64,000 bases of DNA from assembly GCF_003316875.1 (NCBI RefSeq), contig NZ_QMIL01000001.1:434001-498000 (forward strand). The letters run 5' to 3'. The DNA comes from Aliidiomarina celeris. Its GTDB lineage: Bacteria > Pseudomonadota > Gammaproteobacteria > Enterobacterales > Alteromonadaceae. Both the position numbers and the translations under genes were made by a program. The notes beneath the pieces are model-generated. The model had not been told where the DNA came from, searched no databases, and was given only the letters and a program-made list of their open reading frames with translations. This document shows, piece by piece, positions 1 through 9,683 of the stretch (position 1 is the first letter of the stretch; every line of letters begins with the position of its first letter).

Positions 1-628
1 GATAACTCCCCCAACTGCTGTTCGACCGCCGATAATTAATTGAGAACCGCGGGCTATGTGCAGGGTCGCGCAACTGCATATCTACCACCCCGCCATTAAA
101 GCCACCAAAGCGCGCCGGAATATTACTGTCGTAAACCGTCACTCCAGCTACCAATTCTTGGTTCACAAAGGTTGCTTCAGGATGGCCTTGCACGTCGTTG
201 ACGGCAGTAGGCGAACGACCGCTGCTGCCTGGGTCGAGTAACGAGTTGTTGCTCAACCCCTCGAGCACAAATGCGGTTTGCCACGGTTGCGCACCCGATA
301 TAGACAATAATTTGCTGCGAATTTCCGCTTGTTCATTTACATTCAGGGCACTTTCAGACCCCTGTACACCCGGCAAAAACAACAGCATATCTGTAACATT
401 TCCATTACCTTTCAATGCATTATCCAGAAACTCCCGATTCAAGGTAAATTGCCCTTCAGCACCGAGCGTTTGCGGCAACCAGCGTTGCCCAAGTACTTCT
501 ATGCGTTCTATATTGTCTTCCTCTGGCGCAAGCTCGTTCGCCTGAACAGTGGCGAGCCATAAAACCACGCCACTGAACAGCAGCCCAAGGTTAAGCGTTT
601 GGATCGAGGGGCTGAGGGTCTTCTTCAT
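1..628 (-). CDS. TonB-dependent outer-membrane receptor, N-terminal part (runs off window)
   Basis: Only the first 209 residues lie in the window. The ATG at 628-626 is preceded by GGAG about 6 nt upstream and lies inside the 3' end of the lipoprotein gene (38-nt overlap in another frame), which suggests translational coupling. The product starts MKKTLSPSIQ, has a hydrophobic signal sequence ending near VQA-NE, then a TonB-box-like stretch (IERIEVLGQR) and a plug-domain pattern: TLNREFLDNALKG, VTDMLLFLPGVQG and later NIPARFGGFNGGVVDMQLRD. In this family the plug seals a 22-strand barrel that imports siderophores, vitamins or glycans using ExbBD-TonB energy. The substrate cannot be read from the fragment. 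Fur-box-like sequences upstream of the operon suggest iron control. The call as a TonB receptor is fairly secure; the ligand is unknown. Confidence 0.82.
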   Translation of the reverse strand, partial: MKKTLSPSIQTLNLGLLFSGVVLWLATVQANELAPEEDNIERIEVLGQRWLPQTLGAEGQFTLNREFLDNALKGNGNVTDMLLFLPGVQGSESALNVNEQAEIRSKLLSISGAQPWQTAFVLEGLSNNSLLDPGSSGRSPTAVNDVQGHPEATFVNQELVAGVTVYDSNIPARFGGFNGGVVDMQLRDPAHSPRFSINYRRSNSSWGSY

Positions 629-3290
629 CCGCTACTCCATCGCCGTCGGCGTCATTGTCGAGTTCAATATCAGTGTTTGCCAGTTGTTCTGCTGTCGCGG
701 AAATGGCGTAGAAGTTTGCTTTGCCGTCTCTATCCGTATCAACCGAAGCAATCACGCTTGCTGGAAAGTCATCCTGCAGAGCTTGCAGTGCCGACACACG
801 CGCCGAAAATTGCAGCCGCTCCGCCTCGCCTAAGCTTAATTCTTGCAGCACAGTTTCGGCCTCGCTGTAAAGGCGCGCGTATGCCAAAGCGTCAATCAGA
901 GTTTCAGCAACATCGGTATGCTCGGCAGTGGCTAAGGCGCGGGCTTCGGCCGTAAAGGTGGTGAGCCACTGCTCAATATGCTGGTTGAGCGTACTTAACC
1001 ATTCTTCGTACGCTGGGGCGTTGTAGGCACGACTGCTGAACTCCACCAATACCGACGCTGTTGGCTCATAAACCGTGCTATTCATTTCAATTGACGTTAA
1101 TTTACTTAGGCTTTCAAGCGCTTGGTTCAGTTCATCGCTGTTTGCAAACGTGAGTGATGACCATTGCGCCATCGCGTTTTCTACAAAACCTAATGCGTCG
1201 TTGTAGCGTTCGGCCTGGGCGGCGTAGCGAGCAAGATCAAGCCAAGCATTGGCTCGCTCTACGCCACTTTCGAGCTCAATATCTAAGGCTAATGCGGCTT
1301 GTTCGAAGAGCGCGGCAGCCCGTGTCGGCTCTGATACGCTCAGCTGCATGTTGATAACGTTGGTCAAATTTTCGAAGTTGTTAGCATTTACTTTGGCAAG
1401 TAACGACTCACAGCCAACCGCCGCGTTTTTAGCAGCCGCTATTTCGCCATTAGTGAGCAGCCGGTGGACCAACCGGAAGCAGCCATTATTCCCCGTAAAA
1501 AACCGAGCCGTAGCCGCATTTTCCTCGGCATATGCGTCGGACAGTACCACTTCGAGCGCGCGGTTATAGGCAACACGCGCTTCTTCGAAGCGGCCAAAGC
1601 GCCAGAGTAATGCCGCAAATTGAGGAAACTGTTGCGACGACTCAATTAATGCACCAAATTGCTGACGCGCGCTGCCCGCATGAAAGGCAAGCAACTCATC
1701 GAGCACGCGCTCAACACTGTTTGCGCCAGTACCGTCGGTAAGCACCCGCAGGAAAAATGCCATTTGTGCAATATCATCTTCGGCACGCGCTACAGATGCC
1801 GCAGTACCGTGTTCGTCGAGCAATGAAAGTGGATAATTGGCTTGCTCGGGATAAAACACCGAAAACAATACAGACGCCTCACGTAATGGCGCATTGTACT
1901 GTTCTAATGTTGCTTGGGCGTAAGGCTGTGCGTTACGCACGTGCAACGGGTCGTAGTTCACATCGCCGTAGTAAGAAAGTGTATGTGCCAATTGTTGCTT
2001 GGCTTTTTCTACTTCACCGACAAAATAATATTGCTCGGCGGCCCAAACACTATAAAGCGGCGCTAAACGAAAGTGCCGTGGGCGATTGGCTAAATCTACA
2101 TAGCCAGCCGCTGCCGACGCTCGTGCCATAATGTCGATATTTTCCACGGCTTCGTTATAAAGCGCGGTCTCACCCGACTGCAAAAATGCCTCGACTAAGG
2201 CAACGGCATTAGTGCGTGCAGCTTGGGCTATAAACCCAATCGCATTTTTGTATTCTCCGCCGCCGAGCGCGTCAATGAACAGATCAATTTGGTTAATAAC
2301 AAGCGCAGCGGCTTCGGTGTCATTTGCCGCACGAGATTCACGTAACAGGCCGAGGTAAAAGCGGCCGTCGGCATTCACCATATTCTCAATACCGTTGTCG
2401 ACCACAAATTGGGCGTGAGTATTTAACGCCATTCTGCGCATAGACGCGGCTTTTTCTGTTTCTGCACGTTGTTGGTAGAGTTCAGCAAGATCGGCAAACG
2501 CACTTGCGCGGCCTTGTTGGCTGTTCACATGCTGTTCAAGTATACGGTCAACTTCCGTGTCTAAGCTTGCAATAGCATAGCCTTTTGCTATTGCGGTATA
2601 AGCATGTTCAGTGTCGGCGTCGGAGGCAATGGTTGAGAGGCGAAGCTCACTTTGTAGCAAATGGGAAATGTTCGAAAAATAGTAGTACGCTGATTTCTCT
2701 TCATTGGTGACATAAGCAGGAACAAGCTCGACCAACTCAATCACTTCGCTGTTTACACCATCGCTTAGCGCAACGCTGAACGAGGCATTTGGCAAGGCTA
2801 TGGTGCCTTGTTCAAAACGAAAAAAGCCACTTTCGTCTAGTTCAAAAATGCCGCGCTCGGGCGCTTCAACTAAACGAAACTGAATGGGGTCATTGTCTTG
2901 GTCATAAACAACGAGCTGCCCTTCAATGGCGCGATCTGCCACCACTTGAATCGCTGTGCTTTCTAATACTGGGGCTTGGTTGACCGGATTAACCGTAAAA
3001 CGCAGTTGGTAAACATTATTACCGCCCTCAACCTCAGCGGAGTCAGAACCGCGAAAAGACGGTTCTGGTGTATATGTAACCGTATTGCCATTAAGCGCAA
3101 TTGCGCCATTTACAGGACTTTGCGTGACCGCACCGAATGAGCCAAGCTCAAGTGAAGACTGCCATTGGCCACCTTGGTCTAACTCAGCTTCAATTTCGAT
3201 TTCCGTACTTTTATTTGCGGTGGTATCCCCCCCACAAGCCACTAAAGCTAAGCAGAAAAGCGCAAGAAAGAGCGCACGAACCTTCACCAT
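591..3290 (-). CDS. Large TPR lipoprotein with Ig/cadherin-like N-terminus and C-terminal calcium-type repeat
   Basis: The protein has 899 residues when started at the ATG at 3290, which has a strong GGAGGGG about 7 nt upstream. A longer TTG start at 3323 is less likely. Residues 1-19 form a lipoprotein signal with lipobox LVAC; Gly follows the Cys, so outer-membrane sorting is expected. Residues about 35-210 read as two beta-sandwich or cadherin-like modules (FTVNPVNQAPVLES, VYDQDNDPIQFRL). The middle 500 residues are Ala-rich helical repeats of TPR type. The C-terminus holds an acidic thrombospondin-3-like motif (DNDADGDGVADEEDPQPLD), a known Ca2+-binding pattern. It sits directly upstream of, and overlaps, the TonB-dependent receptor gene, so it may be a surface or periplasmic partner of that receptor. 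I cannot name a characterised family. Confidence 0.7.
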   Translation of the reverse strand: MVKVRALFLALFCLALVACGGDTTANKSTEIEIEAELDQGGQWQSSLELGSFGAVTQSPVNGAIALNGNTVTYTPEPSFRGSDSAEVEGGNNVYQLRFTVNPVNQAPVLESTAIQVVADRAIEGQLVVYDQDNDPIQFRLVEAPERGIFELDESGFFRFEQGTIALPNASFSVALSDGVNSEVIELVELVPAYVTNEEKSAYYYFSNISHLLQSELRLSTIASDADTEHAYTAIAKGYAIASLDTEVDRILEQHVNSQQGRASAFADLAELYQQRAETEKAASMRRMALNTHAQFVVDNGIENMVNADGRFYLGLLRESRAANDTEAAALVINQIDLFIDALGGGEYKNAIGFIAQAARTNAVALVEAFLQSGETALYNEAVENIDIMARASAAAGYVDLANRPRHFRLAPLYSVWAAEQYYFVGEVEKAKQQLAHTLSYYGDVNYDPLHVRNAQPYAQATLEQYNAPLREASVLFSVFYPEQANYPLSLLDEHGTAASVARAEDDIAQMAFFLRVLTDGTGANSVERVLDELLAFHAGSARQQFGALIESSQQFPQFAALLWRFGRFEEARVAYNRALEVVLSDAYAEENAATARFFTGNNGCFRLVHRLLTNGEIAAAKNAAVGCESLLAKVNANNFENLTNVINMQLSVSEPTRAAALFEQAALALDIELESGVERANAWLDLARYAAQAERYNDALGFVENAMAQWSSLTFANSDELNQALESLSKLTSIEMNSTVYEPTASVLVEFSSRAYNAPAYEEWLSTLNQHIEQWLTTFTAEARALATAEHTDVAETLIDALAYARLYSEAETVLQELSLGEAERLQFSARVSALQALQDDFPASVIASVDTDRDGKANFYAISATAEQLANTDIELDNDADGDGVADEEDPQPLDPNA

Positions 3291-3312
3291 TACAACCCCT
3301 CCAAAAAATGCA

Positions 3313-3331
3313 AGTAAGATCAATTCTCATT
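3313..3331 (-). promoter_or_regulatory. Candidate Fur box 1 (operon-proximal)
   Basis: Read on the minus strand the 19 bases are AATGAGAATTGATCTTACT. By eye about 14 of 19 positions match the symmetrical form AATGAGAATCATTCTCATT often seen at Fur sites. It lies 23 bases upstream of the lipoprotein start at 3290. The left half-site is perfect and the right half-site is weak. Confidence 0.45.
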
Positions 3332-3346
3332 AAGTTTTGTGATCTT

Positions 3347-3365
3347 AATGAAAACCATTCTTATT
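3347..3365 (+). promoter_or_regulatory. Candidate Fur box 2 (operon-distal)
   Basis: The sequence AATGAAAACCATTCTTATT matches the symmetrical Fur form AATGAGAATCATTCTCATT at about 16 of 19 positions. It is spaced 15 bases from the first box. Two boxes upstream of a TonB-receptor operon are what iron-repressed control would look like. A fur gene is present at 44937. Binding is inferred, not shown. Confidence 0.5.
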
Positions 3366-3403
3366 TGCAACAGGGTTCTAATAGTAAAATTAAAAACTAT
3401 GAA

Positions 3404-4299
3404 TTAGGGCCCACATACACAGTTTCTCGACTTTCGCTTCGCTTGGTAGAGCTGTTCATCCGCACGCGAAATTGCGTCGCTCTCCGCCTCACCTGCCTGA
3501 ATATGCGTAACCCCTACACTAATGGTAAGTGTGCCGAGCGGCACCACTTTGTGTTTAATAGCCAGTGCTTGCACTGCGGTGCGCAGTTGCTCGGCCGCGT
3601 CATGTGCACTTTGGTGAGTTTCGAGCGGTAACAAACACGCCAATTCTTCTCCGCCAAAACGATACACGTGATTTGGGTAAAGGCGTTCGAAACATTTTGC
3701 AATTGTTTTTAACGCAGAGTCGCCCTTTACGTGGCCGTAAGTGTCGTTGTAGGGTTTGAAAAAGTCGACATCAGCCAAAAGTAGCACGTGCGTAACCGCC
3801 GCACTGGAACGAGAGTGGTCGAGGATATGTTGAAGATCTCGATCAAACGCGCAAAAATATCCTCCAGTTGAATATCATGGCTCGGTGTACCTAAATGTCT
3901 TCCCTGATAATCAACCGGAAGTTGATAGGTAACCACCCACTGCTTTGAACTTAAGTCATAATAAAGCCCACTCCAGCGCCCCTCTCGGTTCAGGTTAAAG
4001 GCTTGCAGCGTTGAACGCACCACAGAGTATTTTGTCATATCGAGTTCAGCATCCGCTTGCCGCCCCCACGGTTGATAGCGCGAATACTGAACCAACGCAT
4101 TTTCCGGCATGCTGATATGGGTGTTTTCGTACAAATTTTGCCACGCGGGCGCAAAACGGTTCAGCATCTCCGTAGCAATTAAAATACGTCGCATACGTTC
4201 TTCATTGAGCGCCTGATTCGAGCGGCCAATAAACGAACTTAAAAACTCCATTTGCTGCCGTCGATAGTTGGTTCCCGTGTAAAAAGCTTCCTTGAGTCG
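3404..4299 (-). pseudogene. Diguanylate cyclase remnant (sensor fragment frameshifted into GGDEF fragment)
   Basis: Two pieces in different frames make up this remnant. The upstream piece (about 4299-3850) resembles the end of an extracytoplasmic sensor domain, with WSGLYYDLSSKQWVVTYQLP and a HDIQLEDIFARLI segment. The downstream piece (about 3840-3404) is the second half of a GGDEF domain, with ADVDFFKPYNDTYGH and the signature RFGGEELACLLP. A frameshift falls near 3830. The second membrane helix, the linker and the usual DxLTGLxNRR start of the GGDEF domain are absent, so a deletion joined sensor to cyclase. No N-terminal signal or first membrane helix is present either; an in-frame TAG lies at about 4302-4300. 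I read this as a dead gene. A single sequencing error would not explain the missing segments. Confidence 0.75.
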
Positions 4300-4371
4300 C
4301 TACAAGCCAACGTTGAAGCCGCGGGTTATATTACGGATTTAGCAACCGCCATGGCCGCGAGCAAAAAATAG

Positions 4372-4865
4372 ATCCTTCATTATCGATAAGTATAAATGTA
4401 ACAACCCGAGATTTGGTCAACGATGATTTCTGCACATTCGTTCAACAGCAAGTTCCGCTACTCGACGCCTCTCGCTTAGTCTTTGAAGTTACCGAAACAG
4501 GCCTATTTGAAGACTCAGGGCGCGCTCAGCAAAACATTAAAGCCCTTCACGCTCTCGGTATTCAATTTGCAGTTGACGACTTTGGTACCGGCTACTCCTC
4601 GTTGTCGTATCTTAATGAACTCGCCTTTCAAGAAGTAAAAATTGACCGCAGCTTTGTGTCTAAATTACTGACCACCAACAGAGCGAAAATTATTGTACGT
4701 TCAACCGTACAGTTGGCTAAGGAACTCGGGCTTAACGTGGTTGCTGAAGGAGTGGAAGACAAAGCCACCCTCGATGCCCTCGCCAGCTTCGGTGTGGATC
4801 GCATTCAAGGCTACTACATTGCTAAACCCATGCCTGAAGAGCAGCTCTCAGCCTATATTCGTTAA
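4372..4865 (+). pseudogene. EAL-domain phosphodiesterase remnant (C-terminal half)
   Basis: Homology starts abruptly at about 4374 (PSLSISINVTTRDLVNDDF) and runs to a TAA at 4863-4865. It keeps the second half of an EAL domain: FEVTETG, DDFGTGYSSLSYL, VKIDRSFVSKL and VVAEGVED. The EAL signature itself, the first catalytic glutamate and any sensor or GGDEF domain are missing, and no good ribosome-binding site precedes the possible TTG at 4413. Just upstream, in another plus frame, about 30 codons ending at a TAG at 4369-4371 (SFLESLQANVEAAGYITDL) look like the tail of some other protein. This points to a deletion junction. The fragment should have no phosphodiesterase activity. Confidence 0.75.
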
Positions 4866-4965
4866 ACATTTCGGTAGCTGGTCAGAATTTTACTATGCAG
4901 AGTGTTTGCAGAAGGCCAGTTAAGCTTTATTGTTCAGTCGTTACTGGGCTATAACCCTTTAGAAT

Positions 4966-5042
4966 TGGTGCGTCCGAGTAGACTCGAACTACCGACCCCC
5001 ACCATGTCAAGGTGGTGCTCTAACCAACTGAGCTACGGACGC
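4966..5042 (-). tRNA. tRNA-Val (anticodon GAC)
   Basis: On the minus strand the gene begins GCGTCCGTAGCTCAG at 5042 and ends CGGACGC-A-CCA at 4966. The 7-bp acceptor stem GCGTCCG/CGGACGC pairs perfectly. The D-loop AGTTGGTTAGA, the anticodon stem CCACC/GGTGG with loop TTGACAT (anticodon GAC, reads GUC) and the T-arm with GTTCGAGTC are all present. The 3' CCA is encoded. It stands alone, with no neighbouring tRNA or rRNA. Confidence 0.97.
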
Positions 5043-5078
5043 ACATTTTGCAGAAACTTGCTTGCACAAGCGGGCGCT

Positions 5079-5107
5079 ATGTTAAAGCCACTGCCGCTCC
5101 GCTGCAA
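5079..5107 (-). promoter_or_regulatory. Candidate sigma-70 promoter of the tRNA-Val gene
   Basis: On the minus strand TTGCAG (5107-5102) and TAACAT (5084-5079) are separated by exactly 17 bases. The bases after the -10 element are GC-rich (AGCGCCCG), like the discriminator of stringently controlled stable-RNA promoters. The predicted start would be about 30 bases before the mature tRNA 5' end. Confidence 0.55.
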
Positions 5108-5205
5108 GTGTTTTTCATCATACTTGGAATAACAGTGAGGTAATTGATTGCTTTTTCGACAACCCTAGTCACAACGCGTCCGGGCCGGCTAAAGCTCGAT
5201 ATGTT

Positions 5206-5826
5206 TTAATGTAAAGCCACAATATCACTCGCTAATTCTCCCAAGTGTTGCTCAAGAATTATTTCCACTTCCTGTTTGGCTCTCAATATTCCTAAGCCTT
5301 TATCTAGGGCGTCTCGAAACTCCAGTGCTTGGGGATGCGCACGACTAAATACAACGTACAGCGGTCTTAACTCTGCGGGCGGCCGTAACCATTCAATTTC
5401 ATCAGACTGTTGCGGAAAATACTCTGTCAACTGGTACAAACCATTCGCCACATCAGCAGCCACAATATCGGTACGGCCAGCAATTAACATTTCATTACGG
5501 TCTTCAACATACCAAACCCCCATAACCCCCGCATAACGCCCTCGTTCAGCTTCATGCAAGGCTCTGGCAAAGGGCATGTAATCAATTTTTAAGATGTACC
5601 CTGATTCGGCCAATGCACGACGAACTATTTCTACAGCCGGCCCTTCTTGTGGAAGGTCCGGTCCATAGTGCGGCGTATAACTGGTACTCACCAAATGCAC
5701 AGTGCCGGCATAAACGGCAGGATTAGATAGTAGAAGTAGTGCAAACAAGCGGCCGTTTGTTTCTTGTAACAGTTTGTGTTTTCGTTGAACATTATTTTGG
5801 TGTTGCGCCCCTACGTCGGTGCGCAA
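5206..5826 (-). CDS. Periplasmic solute-binding-like protein (family 3), apparently internally shortened
   Basis: The frame gives 206 residues from a TTG at 5826, 8 bases after the AbgT stop; the true start is uncertain. A hydrophobic signal region (LFALLLLSNPAVYAG) is followed by VHLVSTSYTPHYGPDLPQEGPAVEIVRRALAE, typical of the start of lobe I in SBP_bac_3 proteins, and by GVMGVWYVEDRNEM. The reading then jumps to a late lobe-II/hinge pattern (GRTDIVAADVANGLYQL, RPLYVVFSRAHP). Proteins of this type are usually about 240-270 residues, so roughly 40-60 residues around the ligand site seem to be missing without loss of frame. It may be a sensor-type binding protein or a decaying gene. No permease or ATPase genes are adjacent. 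Confidence 0.55.
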   Translation of the reverse strand: MRTDVGAQHQNNVQRKHKLLQETNGRLFALLLLSNPAVYAGTVHLVSTSYTPHYGPDLPQEGPAVEIVRRALAESGYILKIDYMPFARALHEAERGRYAGVMGVWYVEDRNEMLIAGRTDIVAADVANGLYQLTEYFPQQSDEIEWLRPPAELRPLYVVFSRAHPQALEFRDALDKGLGILRAKQEVEIILEQHLGELASDIVALH

Positions 5827-5834
5827 CGCTTTGC

Positions 5835-7376
5835 TTAAAAACCAAGCGGAATGCCAAGGCTAAAGAAGCCAACAAGCAACACTGTCCACACCAACATAAA
5901 GGCAATCGAGTATGGCAGCATCATGGCGATCATTTCGCCAAAACTTAGCTGCGGATTGTACTTACGCATAAAGGCCAAAATAATGCCCGCGTAGCTCATC
6001 ATGGGGGTAATAATATTGGTCGCAGAGTCGGCTACCCGAAATGCTGCAGCTACCAGATCTGGAGTCATGGCAGGGTTCACCATGTAGAGCATAGGAATAA
6101 ATATGGGCCCGAGTAACATCCATTTCGAGGTTAAACCACCCACAAACAAGTTAATTAACGCGGTTACCAACACAAAACCGATGAGCAACAAAACCGGAAA
6201 ACTTTGCAAGCCCAGTGCTACCAAAAGGTTCGCACCCAAATAAGTAATATAAGCGCCTAAACCACTGTAACTGAGCACACCCAAAAAGTTATAGCAAAAG
6301 AAAGTCAGTACCAGAATGTAGCCCATGGTATCCATTTGCTTCACCATGGCTTTAACCACATCGAGCATGGAGCGAAACTTGCCACTCGCCACCCCAAATG
6401 CAATACCAATGGCTGCAAACACAAAAGTAATGAGCAAAATTACATTGTTCAGGTAGGGCGTTACCTGTTGCCCTGCTTCGTTGGTAAATGTGGCTAACGG
6501 CCCTACCGCTAATGCGAATACCGCAGCCAAGCTCAGCACCAAAGCAATACCGGCGGCACGCAACCCGCGCTGTTCTTGAGGGGTGACATCGAAGTCTGTT
6601 ATTTTCAATTCAGCAGGAATTTGGTAAGGTTTTTGTTCAAGCCGCGGTCCAACAAATTTAAGCGTGACCCAGGCCCCAACTGTTGCCAGCACAAAGGTCG
6701 ACACCAAGATAAAATAGTAATGCATGGTGGCGGGCGTAAGCGCTTCGCCACGCGCGTTTACAAAAGGTACGCCCTGCGCTTCAGCAAAAACCTGCGCATT
6801 TACGCCAATAATAACGTCGATTGGTGTTGCGGGAATTAAGTTGGCACTAAAGCCCGCGGAAACGCCAGCAAATGCGGCAGCCATACCTATCAGCGGGTTC
6901 TTTCCTAAACCGGCATAAAGCAGACCCGCCAACGGAATTAGAATGAGATAACCCGCATCGGTTGCAATAGACGACATGATGCCAATAAAGACGAGCAGTA
7001 AGGGCAGCCACTTTTCCGGTAAACCACGACTGACCTTTTTCAGTATGGCGCCGAATAAGCCTGAGTGCTCAGCAATACCCACGCCCAACATTACAATAAG
7101 AATAACGCCAAGCACGCCACCACCAAAGCCTAGCCAATTGGCGAGTAATGCATTGTCGAACAACCAAACCACCTGCTCACGAGCGAGCATGTTGCGAATT
7201 TCGTGTACTACCGGCTGCCCGCTCGCACCGAAGGTTTCAAAGGTTAATCCACCAATGAACGCCGTAAGAACAAGCGCACCTACAAGAAAATAGATAAAAA
7301 TAATAACCGGGTCTGGAATACGCTTGCCAACGCGTTCAACAAAAGCAATAAAACCCTTGGAGGAGTCGTTTGTCAC
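5835..7376 (-). CDS. AbgT-family inner-membrane transporter
   Basis: The protein has 513 residues with a GTG start at 7376 and AAGGA about 7 nt upstream. It begins in the cytoplasm (MTNDSSKGFIAFVERVGKRIPDP) and continues through about a dozen hydrophobic segments. Family features include IPDPVIIFIYFLVGALV at the N-terminus, the re-entrant-type segment FVGGLTSKWMLLGPIFIPML and the late segment VADSATNIITPMMSYAG. AbgT members carry p-aminobenzoyl-glutamate inward in E. coli, while others such as MtrF and YdaH export antimetabolites; the direction here cannot be decided. No abgAB hydrolase genes are nearby. The solute-binding-like gene follows closely, but AbgT carriers do not need such a partner, so the link is probably positional. 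Confidence 0.9.
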   Translation of the reverse strand: MTNDSSKGFIAFVERVGKRIPDPVIIFIYFLVGALVLTAFIGGLTFETFGASGQPVVHEIRNMLAREQVVWLFDNALLANWLGFGGGVLGVILIVMLGVGIAEHSGLFGAILKKVSRGLPEKWLPLLLVFIGIMSSIATDAGYLILIPLAGLLYAGLGKNPLIGMAAAFAGVSAGFSANLIPATPIDVIIGVNAQVFAEAQGVPFVNARGEALTPATMHYYFILVSTFVLATVGAWVTLKFVGPRLEQKPYQIPAELKITDFDVTPQEQRGLRAAGIALVLSLAAVFALAVGPLATFTNEAGQQVTPYLNNVILLITFVFAAIGIAFGVASGKFRSMLDVVKAMVKQMDTMGYILVLTFFCYNFLGVLSYSGLGAYITYLGANLLVALGLQSFPVLLLIGFVLVTALINLFVGGLTSKWMLLGPIFIPMLYMVNPAMTPDLVAAAFRVADSATNIITPMMSYAGIILAFMRKYNPQLSFGEMIAMMLPYSIAFMLVWTVLLVGFFSLGIPLGF

Positions 7377-7477
7377 GGTCTGTCCTTCTTATTTTTTATA
7401 TTATGGCTGCGCGGCAGTTTGAACCGTATGCACAGCACTGCCGCGCCATACTATCTTAGCGCGCGTACGCATCGAAC

Positions 7478-8323
7478 CTACGCAAGATATTGAGCGTGAA
7501 ACCGCAGGTGATCTTCGATAAAACTGGCAATAAAATAATAGCTGTGATCATAACCCGGTTGCATACGTACCAAAGCACCGCCGTCAACAGCCTCATTCAC
7601 AGCAACAAAAGCTTCGGTTTTTAGTTGCTCGGCAAGAAAATTATCCGCTTCACCTTGGTCGATCATAATGGGCAAAGGCTTAAGCCCCTGCTCCGCTTGT
7701 GCCTTTAATATGCACACAGCGTCGTAAGCTTGCCATGCTTGCGTATTGTCACCTAAATATCCAGAAAAAGCTTTGTGCCCCCAAGGGCAGTTTGTTGGAT
7801 TCACAATAGGCGAAAACGCAGAAATAGACCGGTAGCGTTCAGCATTACGCAAGCCAATTACGAGCGCCCCATGTCCCCCCATCGAGTGCCCGCTAATGGC
7901 TCGTTTACCATTAAGCGGCAACTGTGTTTCGACCAACTCTGGGAGTTCTTTCACGATATAGTCGTACATTTGGTAATGATGCTGCCAAGGTTGTTGCGTG
8001 GCGTTTACATAAAAGCCTGCACCTAAACCGAAGTCGTAAGCTCCTTCAGCGTCGTCTGGCACACCCTCTCCACGCGGGCTGGTGTCGGGAATAATCAATG
8101 CAATACCTAATTCAGCCGCCACACGTTGTGCACCTGCCTTACTGGAGAAGTTTTCATCGCTACAGGTTAAACCCGACAGCCAATACAACACCGGCACCGC
8201 TTCAGTTTCCGCTTGTGGCGGTAAAAACACCGAAAAAGTCATTTCACACTGCAGCACCACGGATTGGTGCGTATACCGTTGTTGGCGACCGCCAAATACT
8301 TTCTTCTCGTCTTGTAATTGCAT
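7478..8323 (-). CDS. frmB: S-formylglutathione hydrolase
   Basis: The enzyme hydrolyses S-formylglutathione to formate and glutathione, the second step of glutathione-dependent formaldehyde removal in the cytoplasm. The 281-residue alpha/beta hydrolase carries the nucleophile motif SGHSMGGHGAL, an oxyanion-region pattern WLSGLTCSDENF and the catalytic histidine in GYDHSYYF. The length fits the esterase-D/FGH family. The ATG at 8323 is the natural start. The gene lies 69 bases downstream of the class III alcohol dehydrogenase gene, so the two probably form one transcript. The name fghA is also used for this family. Confidence 0.95.
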   Translation of the reverse strand: MQLQDEKKVFGGRQQRYTHQSVVLQCEMTFSVFLPPQAETEAVPVLYWLSGLTCSDENFSSKAGAQRVAAELGIALIIPDTSPRGEGVPDDAEGAYDFGLGAGFYVNATQQPWQHHYQMYDYIVKELPELVETQLPLNGKRAISGHSMGGHGALVIGLRNAERYRSISAFSPIVNPTNCPWGHKAFSGYLGDNTQAWQAYDAVCILKAQAEQGLKPLPIMIDQGEADNFLAEQLKTEAFVAVNEAVDGGALVRMQPGYDHSYYFIASFIEDHLRFHAQYLA

Positions 8324-8392
8324 TACATTATTCCCTTCACCTTTATTCGCTCAACGTCGTAATGGTTAATGGTTATTGGTTGTTGGTGATTG

Positions 8393-9535
<1,143 letters not shown>

Positions 9536-9683
9536 TTATGGGTTAATTCTAATTGATTTGCCGAACTACTACTAACGCGACAGTCGCTGTTCTTGATCAC
9601 TTTGTCTCAAACAGAAAGGTGTCTGCACAAGCGGCAGCACTAGGTCTGTTGCGGCGAGTCACTGGAAATTCTAGCCGCCACGT

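Noticed and set aside
28..35. GCCGATAA, a second perfect sigma-28 -10 octamer
   Set aside because: It lies inside the TonB-receptor coding region on the opposite strand and has no -35 match at the right distance.
198..545. Plus-strand open frame of 115 codons
   Set aside because: It is antisense to the TonB-receptor start, which has clear plug-domain motifs; this frame has none.
4281..4371. Plus-strand protein tail (SFLESLQANVEAAGYITDL...) before the EAL fragment
   Set aside because: About 30 codons only; it may be a true remnant but the family cannot be named, so it is not listed as a gene.
4902..5132. Plus-strand open frame of 76 codons
   Set aside because: It runs through the tRNA-Val gene on the other strand and has no protein-like features.
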